Positions 1-11,877 of a DNA stretch of 64,000 nt are shown here, piece by piece. Made by a program: the position numbers and the translations under genes. The stretch is from positions 6,767,503 through 6,831,502 of the forward strand of contig NC_045143.1 of assembly GCF_008831285.2 (NCBI RefSeq). Reading direction: 5' to 3'. A model generated the notes under the pieces. It had not been told where the DNA came from. It worked only from the letters and a program-made list of their open reading frames with translations, and did no database searches. Position 1 is the stretch's first letter. Each line of letters begins with the position of its first letter. The DNA comes from Nymphaea colorata. Lineage: Eukaryota; Streptophyta; Magnoliopsida; Nymphaeales; Nymphaeaceae.

Positions 1-169
1 TGCGTGAGAAAATGAAAGGACCCGGTTGTTGCCGGACTGAATGTCAGCATTAACTATGAGAAGGAATATTATGTACCTTCAACTTGTCTTCAAACCAGAG
101 AGCATTGCTACCCAACTAATGAGTGAAAATGGCATCACGTTCACAAAATTTTCACAAATAACAAAGTGC

Positions 170-170
<1 letters not shown>

Positions 171-240
<70 letters not shown>
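171..240. repeat. (AT)n microsatellite
   Basis: About 35 uninterrupted AT dinucleotides. The long IYIYIY frames on both strands are products of this repeat and are not coding. Confidence 0.97.
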
Positions 241-244
<4 letters not shown>

Positions 245-439
245 GGTGGCATGCACTGAAACCAATTATATGGGCAAAATATATGTCATAGCAAAAGTGA
301 ATTATGAGTAATGCGTACTCTGAAAAGTATTCATGCCCCTGTCTAGAAGAGGAAATTAAGGACAATACTTGCTCGATGCTATTAATGGATTTATGTGAAA
401 TATTAATACATAATCAGGTAGTCTTCTTGCACAGTCCCA

Positions 440-545
440 GTTTGAAGAACTAGTCAAGCAATACAAGAAATGTGGGCCAAGCATTGGCCTTAACTGGCCA
501 GCTGGAGGAGCCATGGAGGCACTTAATTTCCATGTCACAACATTA
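440..545. repeat. Dispersed spacer module, copy 1
   Basis: This module contains a CAATACAAGAAATG core followed by GGCCAAGCAT and a GAAGGCACTT-like end. Related copies lie at about 18,570-18,720, 18,850-18,985, 36,095-36,125 and 49,800-49,925, with a short one near 50,780. Its plus-strand frame reads KQYKKCGPSIGLN and related versions elsewhere (KRYKKCRPSICLKLSAGEAMK). It could therefore be a degraded exon carried by the duplications. No family was recognised. Confidence 0.6.
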
Positions 546-991
546 ACATGTTCCCACCTTTTAACATGGGAACATTTTGGAAATTTTTGAAGCTGAAAAC
601 TTCTCAGGTTTCACTTCTGCACTTGCATGGGACAAGTCTTCCACTTACTATTACGTGTTTTTTAGGCTATTTTTAATTCATATGACATTTTTTCTTATTA
701 ACGGCGATATGAGTGGGGGTTATTGACCGGCATTAGAGGAAAGCGGATTTCACGTGTCCTTATTCACATTAATTTGCATTTCACCTGCCAAGATTATCAT
801 AGCCCAACTCTTGAAGAAGGAAGTAAATAAGACGGGCAGTACACAACTTGTTTGTATGAATGAAAATGAATGGAAAAGAAAGAAAAATTAATGGTGGAGG
901 TGGGGGTGTTCTGATAAAGGAAAAACGAGAAAGAAAATGAAAGGATCATGGGAAGAAAAAGGGGATGGGAAGAGAAACGAAAGGAGTTTTA

Positions 992-1023
<32 letters not shown>
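992..1023. repeat. Poly(T) tract
   Basis: About 30 consecutive T residues. It may be a retrotransposition tail on the minus strand or simple slippage; no element boundary was found. Confidence 0.8.
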
Positions 1024-1026
<3 letters not shown>

Positions 1027-1259
1027 AGCTGAGGGTAATCCCATGAACCGAGTGAAGGTCAAAGTCTTCCCCACATTTATTTGGGTTTAAGGTTGCTTTT
1101 GGTGTCTCTAGGTGATGTTTGCACTATATTTCAACTTGTATATCTATTCTCTCCCTCTTCTCTTTTGATGCCATGGTAGTTTTAAATGGAGTAACTACCA
1201 GTTTCTATCTTGTACATTACATCAACCCCCTTAAGAATAGTCTGACTTTATATAAAGCT

Positions 1260-1470
1260 AAATCAAATATGAGAAATAGAAAAGAGAGTGGAATAGAGAG
1301 AGAAACACAAATAGAGAAGGATAAATAAAGACAAAAAAGAAAAAAGAAAAATAGAGTTAGAGAAAGGAAAAATGGGAGAAATAAAGTAAGCGAAATAGAG
1401 AGGGAGGTAGAAGAAAAAGTGTGATGGACAAAGAGAGAGAAAAACAGAAATAAAGAAGAGAAATCTAAGT
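1260..1470 (+). repeat. Polypurine (GA-rich) tract
   Basis: Roughly 210 bases are almost entirely A and G, in irregular GAGA/GAAA units broken by a few pyrimidines. It has no gene and no open frame of interest on either strand. Confidence 0.85.
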
Positions 1471-3344
1471 GCCTTGTGTGATGAGGTATCTAAGTGCACT
1501 TTGCCTTAGTCAGCGTTTGGGTTTGTTTAGTTACTAGTTAGCTTTTTATATTCTCCGTCCCCTCCCCCCTCTCATGTCTCTTATTTTATTTTTTTATTTT
1601 TTATTTAGTCGCCTCTTGCTTTCTTTAGTTTTTTGCTAACATTTGGTGTTCTTTGTAACTACGCGTCACTCACTTTTGTCAAATGAATTTTCATTTTGTC
1701 GACTTTTTCTCTCTCTCTCTTTCAGTTGCTTGTGTTGGTTACATGGTCCAATCAGACATTCACCTTGCATTTAGCATTGGATGTGGATCGCCTTCAGCCA
1801 TTGTTTAATCTCCCGCCCTCTTACCTCCTCTCCTACTACTTTCCTTTTGTTGTTTTCTTTTCTTTGCTTTCTTTCCCTTTGGGCATCATCTTCTGCCGTG
1901 TTTGAACTTTTGAATGGAGGAGCAAATGGTTTTTTTTTGTCAGAAATCAAAATTTATGCCAACATTTATCGGGATATCAGATGATTTCGAATAATTAAAA
2001 ATTAAAAACCTATCGCCACTCCTCACAAGAGTATTAGCAACAGTTTATGTTGTACCAATGGTTCAGATGCTTCTATAGTAGTGCAAAGGATGGTTGGCAA
2101 ACTCTGACTCGGGAACCGGGATTGTCTTTTTACTGGGTTACAAGTTAGGACCTAAGCGACCTACACCAAGATTCGGATGAGTCGGTCAAGAATCGGCTGA
2201 CTCGGCCGAGTCAGGTACAATATGAGTTTTGGCGATGTTTCTGCTTTAAAGCCGCAAATGTTTCCTGTTTCTGTGGGATCAGTCTATTATTGACACAACA
2301 TGTGTGGATGGGACTTCCCAGTAATGCAAATTTTTTTTTTTTCGTTCCACCTTGAACTTCAAGGTACGAGATATATCATGGGTCCTATAGAGATTCTGGA
2401 TTGCAGGGAGGAGGGAGGACCTGCAGTTGTGGGGATGCTGCTCTTCACCACCTGGCGTGCAATATGGATTACTAGCAACGATATCATATACTTGGGAATG
2501 CAACCCTTGATGTTCACAATCTCTGCTTTGGCATTTACTTTTGATGTGTCCATTTTTCACCATGGAGGATAATCGGCGGCTTTGTTTTCATGTTTCAATC
2601 GTGGTATTTTGATTCCTGATTTTGAGCTAAACCAGGATGATGGTTCTTTTTTATGGCCCATATTTTGCTCCAACTTGCTGCTGGGTTTTGCAATGTTGAA
2701 GAATTAACTCTCTCTCTCCCGTCTCTGTCTGTGCGTGGCTCTGAAAGGCAAGTTTTATAAATGGTGGCCATCTTCTGAAGGGGGAATTATGTGGATTGGG
2801 TGTAGTTTTCTCTTGTGCATCTCGTGCCTTTTCTGGTTTGGTTGGTTCAAAGTTCAAACAACGGATGGCGTCCTTCGGCAAGCCACATACGACGCAAGAG
2901 CAGAGGAACATTTTTGTAACTTTTTACAAGCAAATGTTCTTTCTTATCTTTTTTCTTTTGCCGATTTTCATTTTTGTTTTTACAAACGGGTATCTTCATC
3001 ATTAATCATACTGACGCAAGTATTGCGCATAAAGCCAAATTCGTTGTTTCCCACCTTCCTCCTTCCCTGACGCAAGACGGATTAAGAAATTAACATAATT
3101 TAGCTACTATAACTGTCGGTTATTGACAAAATATAGAGGAAATTCCTGCTGTATTCTGGCACATTCTTGTGGCTACTGTTGCAGTAAACCAGTTTATCTA
3201 AAGTTGCAGTTTTGTGACTTGAAATATGTTCCTCATAGAGAATCTTCACCTCAAATTTGTGCTCTACCACTGTTAGTAGAAGTTAACTCTCAGTGGAAGC
3301 TGCTTAATTGGCATAGGCCGTGGCCCCATCCTAACTAAGTAAAA

Positions 3345-3479
3345 AAAAAAATTACATTAAAAATTTTGAAAACTTTTAAATTTTTAATATATCTTTTGTA
3401 TTTTGATTTAGTTTGGCCCTACTCGAATAAATTAGTTGGAACGTTGGCCTGGTCGAACGACCGTTTGGCTCCGCCCCTG
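3345..3479. mobile_element. Possible truncated hAT-like MITE end
   Basis: AT-rich sequence ends in a TTTGGCTCCGCCCCTG terminus. It resembles the right end of the element at 15,443-15,634 (ATTCTGGCATCGCCCCTG) and the terminus near 18,443. No matching left terminal repeat or target duplication was found, so this is a fragment at best. Confidence 0.35.
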
Positions 3480-5309
3480 CATACCTGATTCCAAACAATT
3501 TCATAATTCTAAGTTTGTGGAAACAATTACAGACCCTGAATTCCTGTAGCTAGATTCAAATGTGTAACCTATATGAAACGTTTTTCTGCTCAAAATTCAT
3601 GCAATTTATTTGCCTACACCAATGTTCAAGGGCATATCTACAAACTGTCTTCTTTAGCTAGTGGCTAGTTATAAATCATTTTTGTTGCCACAAATAGATG
3701 CCACCTGTTTTATATCCAATGCTCAGCCACACTCGGCATTTCCGAATGCACCACACAAGTAACTTGTACATGAGCTTCCAAATTTTACCTTAGGCTTTAA
3801 ACCCGAGTTTCTGTTTCATCCACCATAATAGACCCTGTTTTCAACCATTGAAGCAAGGAAACTTAGTAACAAATTTTGACAGAATCAGATTCCAAAATGG
3901 AAGGTCCAACCTTACGACTGAAAAGCAGGTGAATCTCGTCTCTCCCTCAGCTTCATTTCCGAGAACACACCTTGAAACCATTTGGAATCCTAGGTTTTTA
4001 AGTCTTGCATCTGATAGGGTCTTTCCTCCACAATACAGAATTCATGTAACCCCATGGATAACCATTGAACACCCAAAATTCTGTTCCTCCACTTTTAAAT
4101 AACTCCTTTGCACCTTATTCACTCCCAAATAGAACTTCTTGACAATGGCATGAAAGGAAAATTATTCCATATGATACTGTTCTCTTGATCATTCGTGAAG
4201 ACTAGTGTTATAGACTATAGTCGAATACAAAGCAGAAAATTTAAAGCTAAGGGGTCAGCATTGGTAAGTATCTGGTTGACAAGCAGTTGTCCATTTGCCT
4301 CACCACAAAAGAAGCAGGTCAGCAGGAACAGGGGAAGCTAATACTGGAGAATGAGTCTTATGGTCACACCAAATCTGATTCCTTTTCCATCTTTCATCTA
4401 CCAAGATGTCAAGTCCCTTATACATTTCCTAGATGCAAAAGCGCAAAGCAGCCAGCAGAACAATACCCGAAATAGATGGAAGACGAGAGACTTGGGCTAT
4501 TTTAAACATTTCTCTCTTACATAGTGAGACCATAGCTTGTGCAAAACAATCTAGAGGTCAAAAAACCGAGGCTAGCCCTGTTCACGCACTTGAGACTTCT
4601 CGAGCCAACACCAAGCTCGCCCTTAGGAAGACATAATTTAGTCAACTTGATCAAATGCATCATCTTTGCTTCTCTTCCGCCTCCCATAAGAAGCATTACT
4701 TCCTCACTTTCTAGAAAAGGGGAATAATATTGATACATAATTCTACATTCCATCCAACCAACCAAACATGTGGAGTCCTCATAGGCTTCAAACTTCTTAC
4801 ATTTCTTATCCACCAGCTTGCTTTGTTCTTATTCTGGCGCTCTTCAATCCATGCTTGAGATGGAAAATGTGAAAAGTAGGTCTAAGGCTCTCGACCAGAA
4901 GTAGTCAACATTTTTCATTCTTGGATAGACTTAGTCACTGCTAAGGTCTTTGCATGTTTGATTCATATTCTAGTAAACTCATCTGCATGGATGTGATCTT
5001 CATAAGCTAACATTATGTTCCATATGAAATTATATTCTTAAGTGCACAATTAAGATCTAATAAAGTTTAATAGTCAACAATCATATTTTCTTTAACTTAT
5101 AAAACTCATTCAGCATATCCAAAAAGTAGGATATTTATGGTGCTCATAAATTTAGACCTGAACAATTTTACATGACTAGATTTTTGAAAATATGTAAAAG
5201 TATGTTGAAGGACTAACCGGCAAACATTGTGAATTCAAGTAAAAATTACATTGAAGAACATGAGTTGCTCAGCTTATTATGAGATGTTCATAATCTTAGG
5301 CATGGATAC

Positions 5310-5311
5310 GC

Positions 5312-5346
<35 letters not shown>

Positions 5347-5350
5347 GTCG
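5310..5350. repeat. (CA)n microsatellite
   Basis: CACCCA followed by about 15 CA dinucleotides and a GTCGCACACACA tail. No other feature is present. Confidence 0.9.
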
Positions 5351-5900
5351 CACACACATAGATGCATGAAATCTTGGCTTTTTACAGTAGAAAGAACTCA
5401 AAATGAGTCTAGGATTCGTTTTACTCAATGCTCAACTAGCATGTGCAGAGCCCCTGATTCTTCCTCCTTTTTGGCCCATATGCATCGTTGGATTTGCATG
5501 GACTTAATTTGGTAGGGGAGCTTTTGGATCCGTTTGGTTAAGTTAGTCAATGACACCACCGCTTCATCTATCTCATCCCGAATAAGACGGTCAATTCCTC
5601 AAGCTGCCATCAACTTGAAACGAAAGATTCAGTCATTCAACAGGAACGGTAGGCCCTTTGAATCGTCAAACAAAAGTCTACTGGAATCCCAAATTGATAT
5701 TAACAAATTACACCCGCATTTTTTCATGAAAATCAATAAAGGAACACACAAGATTGTTTGAAGAGCATAGTTTTGCCAACCAGTGATTTAACATACATGA
5801 GATGGCCTTCTTCAATGAGGTAGAAACCTCGGCAGTTTGAAATATGATGAAACTAAGATGCAGAATGGGGAATTGATGGCAGCAGAGAAAGAAGCATGAA

Positions 5901-8900
5901 CTATCTCGCCACCGGATTATGTGGGATTTCAACAAAAGAAGATTCGCTGGTCGTCATTTCAGATACGGAAGCCATGTCCACCCAAGAAGTTTCCATCCTT
6001 AAGGCTGCCTTCAGCGTGCTTACAATTTCGGGCATATCTGGTCTTCCAGCTGGATCTTGTATGGCAGTCTTTGCAATCGCTGCTACTTCCCAGACAGATT
6101 GGGTGTTACACCGGCCCTTCAATAATGGATCAAGTAGACTCTCTATATCCCCTCTCATGAGAATAGGCATGACCCATCTAGTGAGATTGCATTTTTCTTT
6201 CGTTTCAGTGATCACAATGGCAGGCTTCCCTGTTATGAGTTCGAAAAGGACTACTCCGAAACTGTACACATCACTCTTTTTAGTGAGAGTCTGTGTATAG
6301 AGATACCTGCCCATAGACAAAAGTTGGTTCAAAGACTAACTTCATCCGGTCAATGATATATTTGTGAAGGTACAATTTCAAGGATAAATATAATGAAAAA
6401 CAATAACTAAAGGAAATGACATACTCAGGATCAATGTATCCCATTGTGCCAGCAACTTTGGTTTGATAAGCTGTATGCTCTGTTCCATCTACAGCTCCAG
6501 CTTTGGACAACCCAAAATCTGCTAATTTGGCTTGCAGATTTTCATCCAATAGAATATTTGCGGGTTTGATATCTCTGTGAATGATTGCTGGACTGCATCC
6601 TGTATGCAGATATTCTAAACCTGCAGTTCACCAGTGGGTTTACCTTATTAAGTTATAGTAACAGTAATCAAGGCCGGGAAAGGCTGACGGAGCGCTATAA
6701 ACGGACCTGTTGCAGCGTCGAGTGCTATCTGCAGTCGCTTTCTCCATGTCAACTCTTTCTTCCTATCTGTTTGTACAAAGCGACAACATTCACTTAAAAT
6801 TATGAAGTTGGATATACAATTCCTTTCAAATGTAAATCATAAAATTGACGACGATTTCCAAAATATGCATAAGCATTAAGCCACATTAACGCATTGCGCC
6901 GATACAATTGAATGCCTTTCAAGGAAAGAATTGAAAATGGCATTTTAACTAATTTGGTCAGACCACTTACTGTCTTTTGACTGCCTGGAATACATACCTT
7001 TTAATACCTGAGAGAGACTTCCACTCGCCATGTACTCGGACACGAGTATTATTTCATCTTGTTCTTCGCATAAGCCAACTAACGAAACCAAGTTCTTATG
7101 ATGGATTCTCATCAAAATCTTTATCTGCAATAGGCCAGGGGAGGGAAATTACATAACATGTAAATTATAAAATTACTTATCTGCTCTTGGCAACTAAATC
7201 TCCCCTTTTCTGGCATGAAGAGAGTTCCATTCTTCTACTTAATTGTGCAAAGGTAATGGTCCAAACCAATTAACATACAATGATACAAGTATGCACTGTG
7301 ATTGTAAAAAGCAAGTAACGAATTTTATGTGCACACAAAGTTGCAGTTAAGTACCTCTGCGAGGAGGTTGCCAATAAGTGAGCCCGATTCTTTCAGTTTC
7401 TTGACAGCAACCTTAAGACCTTCTGGTAGCTGGCCATAATAGACGGTGGAAGACCCTCCTTCGCCGATGACCTGACTGAAGTTTCTGGTAATGCTCAGGA
7501 TCTCGTTGTAGGTAAAGTAACGTGTAGCCGTAGCCACCAGTGCCATTCTGTCGGTTGGTCTAGGACTTGACCCTTCACTAGCTGCATGGCGTCCTGATTC
7601 TTTAGCTGCAGAAGTTGTTCTTTCCACGGCGGTTCCGTTGCCTGTTTTTGCCGGCACTTCTACAACTTCCATTGAGTAAGCCATCGCCATTCCTTTAACA
7701 GGGAGAAAGGCATGACCGTCCTTTGGGCTTCTCATTGGTGTTTCTTGCTCGACGTGTCCACCTTCATCGAGCATGAGAGACAGATAGTGAATCCAACTGG
7801 TCGTTGACCATGGCCATTTACATCATGTCATTGTCAGTTTTTTGGTTATATTTAAAAATAACTTAATATGTTCTACAATTTTGGTTAAACTGCAGTGGCC
7901 TGTTTCGTGAAGAAACTGTGTCCTTGCTTGCATATAGATCTTGATTGGAGTCAAACTCAAAAGCCAGGCTGTATGTTTAACCCCTTCAACAAGGGAAGCT
8001 TCAATGTAATTCGGTGAAGCTATGGAAGAACAGTTTTACTTTTGTTTATGGGCGTTTATGGGCGAGTGAGGGGTTAACAATCATTTAAAAGGAAAAGAGG
8101 TTTGAAAACCCCTTCATTTCCTCTTACTCCTGTTGGTCATGAACTGTATGAAACCTAGATGTATACATGTCAACTAGGGTGTAGCAATGCCATTGTTTAT
8201 AGTTTAGAGAATAGCACTGGGAAAATCTAATCAGTGACATGCCTTCTATGCGACCATCTACTGACATGCTATGCTAAGTTTTGTTGTGTTCACTGTTTTC
8301 TCTTACTTTCGAACCTCGTGACCTACCACCGGTTGTTTTCCTCAAATGAATGTGCAACAAAAATGTTTTCCCAATCATGGATCATGAGATTTTCTAGAGG
8401 CCAATATTAAAAATATCGGGAGTTGAAGACCCTGGATCAATTCGACGCATGGTGTTTTTTTTCTTATGGTACTGGCCTGCGGCTGCTTATTGACTATCAA
8501 TAGAAAAAGAAAAAATAAAAGGCTTAGGCTGTGTTTTATTGCCTAAAAAGCTTTTTCAAGAAGATGGCTTAATTTTGGAATTCTTTTTCAAGAACTGCGG
8601 ACGATCTCAGATATTTGATGTGAACAATCAAGAAAAACCATAATTATCTGCACAATTAGCACGACCTTAATGAAAAAAAGAAAAAGGAAAGCACACCAAA
8701 GAAAGTCCAAGGCTAGAGGAGAACAATATGGCAATGCAGAGAAGATGCATATGGCTTCTTAACCACAGAGGCCCCTGATGATGAAGAATCTCGTTGAAAT
8801 AATTAATTAAATAGTAAAAACCCGCTTAATTAATTACCTGGTTGTTCAACGTCTCCTTTTGTTGGCTTCTTCTTGTACTTCCACACGACGGCAACTGCGA

Positions 8901-11792
8901 TTAATCCAATCACAGCGATGGCACCCACGACGGACCCTACTATGATGCGGACCGGCGTTCCTCCGCCGTCCCCTTTGTCCCCTTCAAATGGGACAGGAAA
9001 AGATTGTCAGATACATAAAGAGATATTACAATCTGGTTGTAGCAACTAAGCTACAATTGCTGATGGTCGAGAAGAAGACTGTACAAGCTGGTTGTTCTGC
9101 AGCTAGGCTCGAGTCTTCTAAGCTTGGCCTGAACGAAGTCCAGGTTGGTCGAGGCAGACCTCCAAGCACTATAGAAAACCTCTATTTATAAAAGAAAAAA
9201 AAATTGTTTTAGAAAAGGAAAAAATAGAGTTTGAAAATATTATCTTCGACCGCTGAAATTGTTGAAATGGTGAAATAGGCTGCACCGGCACATATAGGCC
9301 TATAAAATAATTTAATTCGGACGTTCGGATCATGTACAGGTGGTAGTGGCGGGGGAGGAGGCGGATCATGTACAGTTAGTGGTGGCGTGGGAGGAGACCA
9401 ACCATTTGGCGGGGGAGGAGACCATACATCTGGTGGCGACGATGCATCTGGTGGTGGGGGAGGAGACGATACATCTGGAGGCGTCGATGCATCTGGTGGC
9501 GGGGGAGGAGGCGATACATCTGGTGGCGGGGGAGGAGACGATACATCTGGTGGCGACGGTACATCTGGTGGCGACGATACATCTGGTGGCCGGGGAGGAG
9601 ACCAAAGATATGGTGCCGAAGAAGGCGCTTCCAACTCCCGTCTATTTTGAGGTTGAAATGGGAATGCCTGTGGAACAGGCGGAGAAGATACCGCCTGGAG
9701 GTAAAGTTGAGCAGGTGGTAATGCAACTGAACCTGCCAATAACAACAAACCGGCTGTGGTAGAAGATGGTTCATTTGGCGCCGAAGAAGGCCCATGCAAC
9801 TCTCTTCGTTTTTGAGGTTGAATTGGGAATGCTGGTGGAGCAGGCGGAGAAGATACCGCCTGGAGGTAACGTTGAGCAGGTGGTATTGCAATTGAACCTG
9901 CCAATAATGACAAACCGCCTGTTTGCATCAAATGGACTAATTGCACCAAAATAATGGCAAAGAACCAAATGACCAAAATACTGATCACGAGTCATTTAGA
10001 TTATGGCAGCTACGACGAAGTCAAGATAATCCTTGTGGTTTAGGTTAGGGGCCAAGTGGTCCGAAAAACTCTAGCCCTGAACGTCCTTTTTCCCGGTCGA
10101 TGCTTATGGAAAATTACTTGCCATGCGGTTTTATTGATGTCTACCAAAAATGGGTATGCACAATGAGTCGTGAAACAACTCAGACCTGACTTGAAGGCCA
10201 AAATGTGGGCATTAGATATGATATAGATTCAAAGCCCAATAATTTATGAGAGAAAAAACGATAAAAGTCTAGTTGTCCAAAATAATTCTTAATAATAAAC
10301 TTGACAAAGCTTACTTAATAAAAACTTAATCACCAAACCAACAAAGTACACAAAAGATGATGTAAATGCACCAAGTACACTTAAATAATATACTTGCATT
10401 ATTGGTCAGGATGAAACTTGCAAAAGTAAAATACAAGAATTCACCTCAATGAGTTCATATAGTGAGCTATCACCCAAGTACTCAATGTCCTTGCACTTGA
10501 GCACGCTCTTGACATTCTTACACTCCAACTCACGAAGTAAGCACACAAACTCACCGAACTCTTGCTCAAGATACTCATAACTCTCTCGTTGCTAGACACA
10601 AAGGGCAGCACTTCTATTTATAGGGATTCAAAAGCTTGGTGGTGAAGGTTCCACCACATTCTAATTTTATTTTTTATTTTAGTCTTTTTAAGCACCGACA
10701 TACAAAGAAAGGCTCAAAGCCTCTTGAGTTTTCATGACCCTTTCAAGAGAGTTAGTAATGACTCTTTACACTGAGCTTGACTCTAGCTTAACTCGATTAT
10801 TAGCTTGAGCTGAAACTCTAGTTATAAACTACATGAGCTCGACTTGGCTCATGTCTTCCCAGTTTGTTGATCCTTTTGGGTATGTCGGTAATTTTTGAGG
10901 AATTGTAATATATTTTTCAGTTTCTTTGGTTTCTCGACTTGAACTCACCCTTGTAAGCTTGCTCCAGCTTAACTCGTTTATTAGCTTGAGCTGAAACTCT
11001 AGTTATAAATTACATGAGCTCAACTTGGCTCATGCCTTCCCAGTTTGTCGATCCTTTTGGGTATATCTTCAATTTTTGAAGAATTGTAACATATTTTTTA
11101 GTTTCTTTGGTTTTTTTAAAAGAAAAAAAGAAAAGAAAAGAGTAAAGCTGCACTAGCATAAATGAGTTGAGCTCGAGACTGAACTCTATTTACGAGCTCA
11201 AGCCAAGCAATATGTGCCTCAATTCCTAACCAAAAACATGTTCAAACTGACCATATCTTTCTAAGATAGGTCCCGCCAATGTTCCTGCTTTGCTTTTCAT
11301 TTTTTATGGACACTTGACACTTTTTCCCCGACTTTCGTATTTTTCTTCTGTCCTTTTATGTGCGTTTACTACTATCAAAACGGTTGCATTATTATCAGGG
11401 GACAGAACCAAAGAAATTTATTTTAGAGGGAAATTGTTTTTTTTTTTTCATAGGAAATCAAAGATACCCAATAAACATTTTTTTTAATTTACAACGTTAA
11501 ATTTAAATAGCAGTTTTGAACCTAGGACGATTTTATATTTTGAATTCAATTTAAAACCCCATTTTTTGAAAAAAAAAAATCAATGTGACAACTATTCAGA
11601 ATCACTCCTAATCAAGGTCGCCCATCTAAAGTAGGTAGGTGGTTGAAAGTAAAATAAGGAAAAAAAATGTAAACTAATACTGAATAGGGAAAATACCTAC
11701 TATATTTTTCCTCTTGTTTTATCTTAATCTTCCCTCATGTTGGATCAAACAACCTTGATTAAATGGTTGGGTATATATAAATAAATAAATAA

Positions 11793-11877
<85 letters not shown>

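Larger units (their letters stand above)
1..5890. other. Spacer with no recognised gene
   Basis: AT-rich spacer. The first 70 bases match 17,640-17,700 and 35,262-35,330, which are spacer sequences lying 5' of kinase genes. Bases around 3,490-3,890 match 37,260-37,700. Open frames near 2,300-2,570 and 2,735-3,070 were read, but they have no recognisable domain and no paralogous frame. A run of TCGG/CGAG-rich sequence lies at 2,100-2,215. I see no gene here. Confidence 0.6.

Noticed and set aside
41..365. Overlapping frames on both strands through the (AT)n tract
   Set aside because: They are long IYIYIY translations of a dinucleotide repeat and not genes.
2300..2572. Plus-strand 90-aa hydrophobic frame
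   Set aside because: It has no recognised family, no splice or promoter context, and no paralogous copy in the right duplicon to test coding constraint.
5534..5761. Plus-strand 75-aa frame downstream of kinase A
   Set aside because: It lies in the 3' flank of kinase A, and aligned sequence 3' of B and D does not keep the frame.
5896..6300. Plus-strand 134-aa frame, with similar frames at 26,234 and 57,731
   Set aside because: It is the exact antisense of the conserved last kinase exon. Its conservation among paralogs follows from the real gene on the other strand.
9340..9762. Plus-strand repetitive frames rich in Gly or in [11 protein letters not shown] repeats
   Set aside because: These are antisense translations of the proline-rich exon of kinase A.
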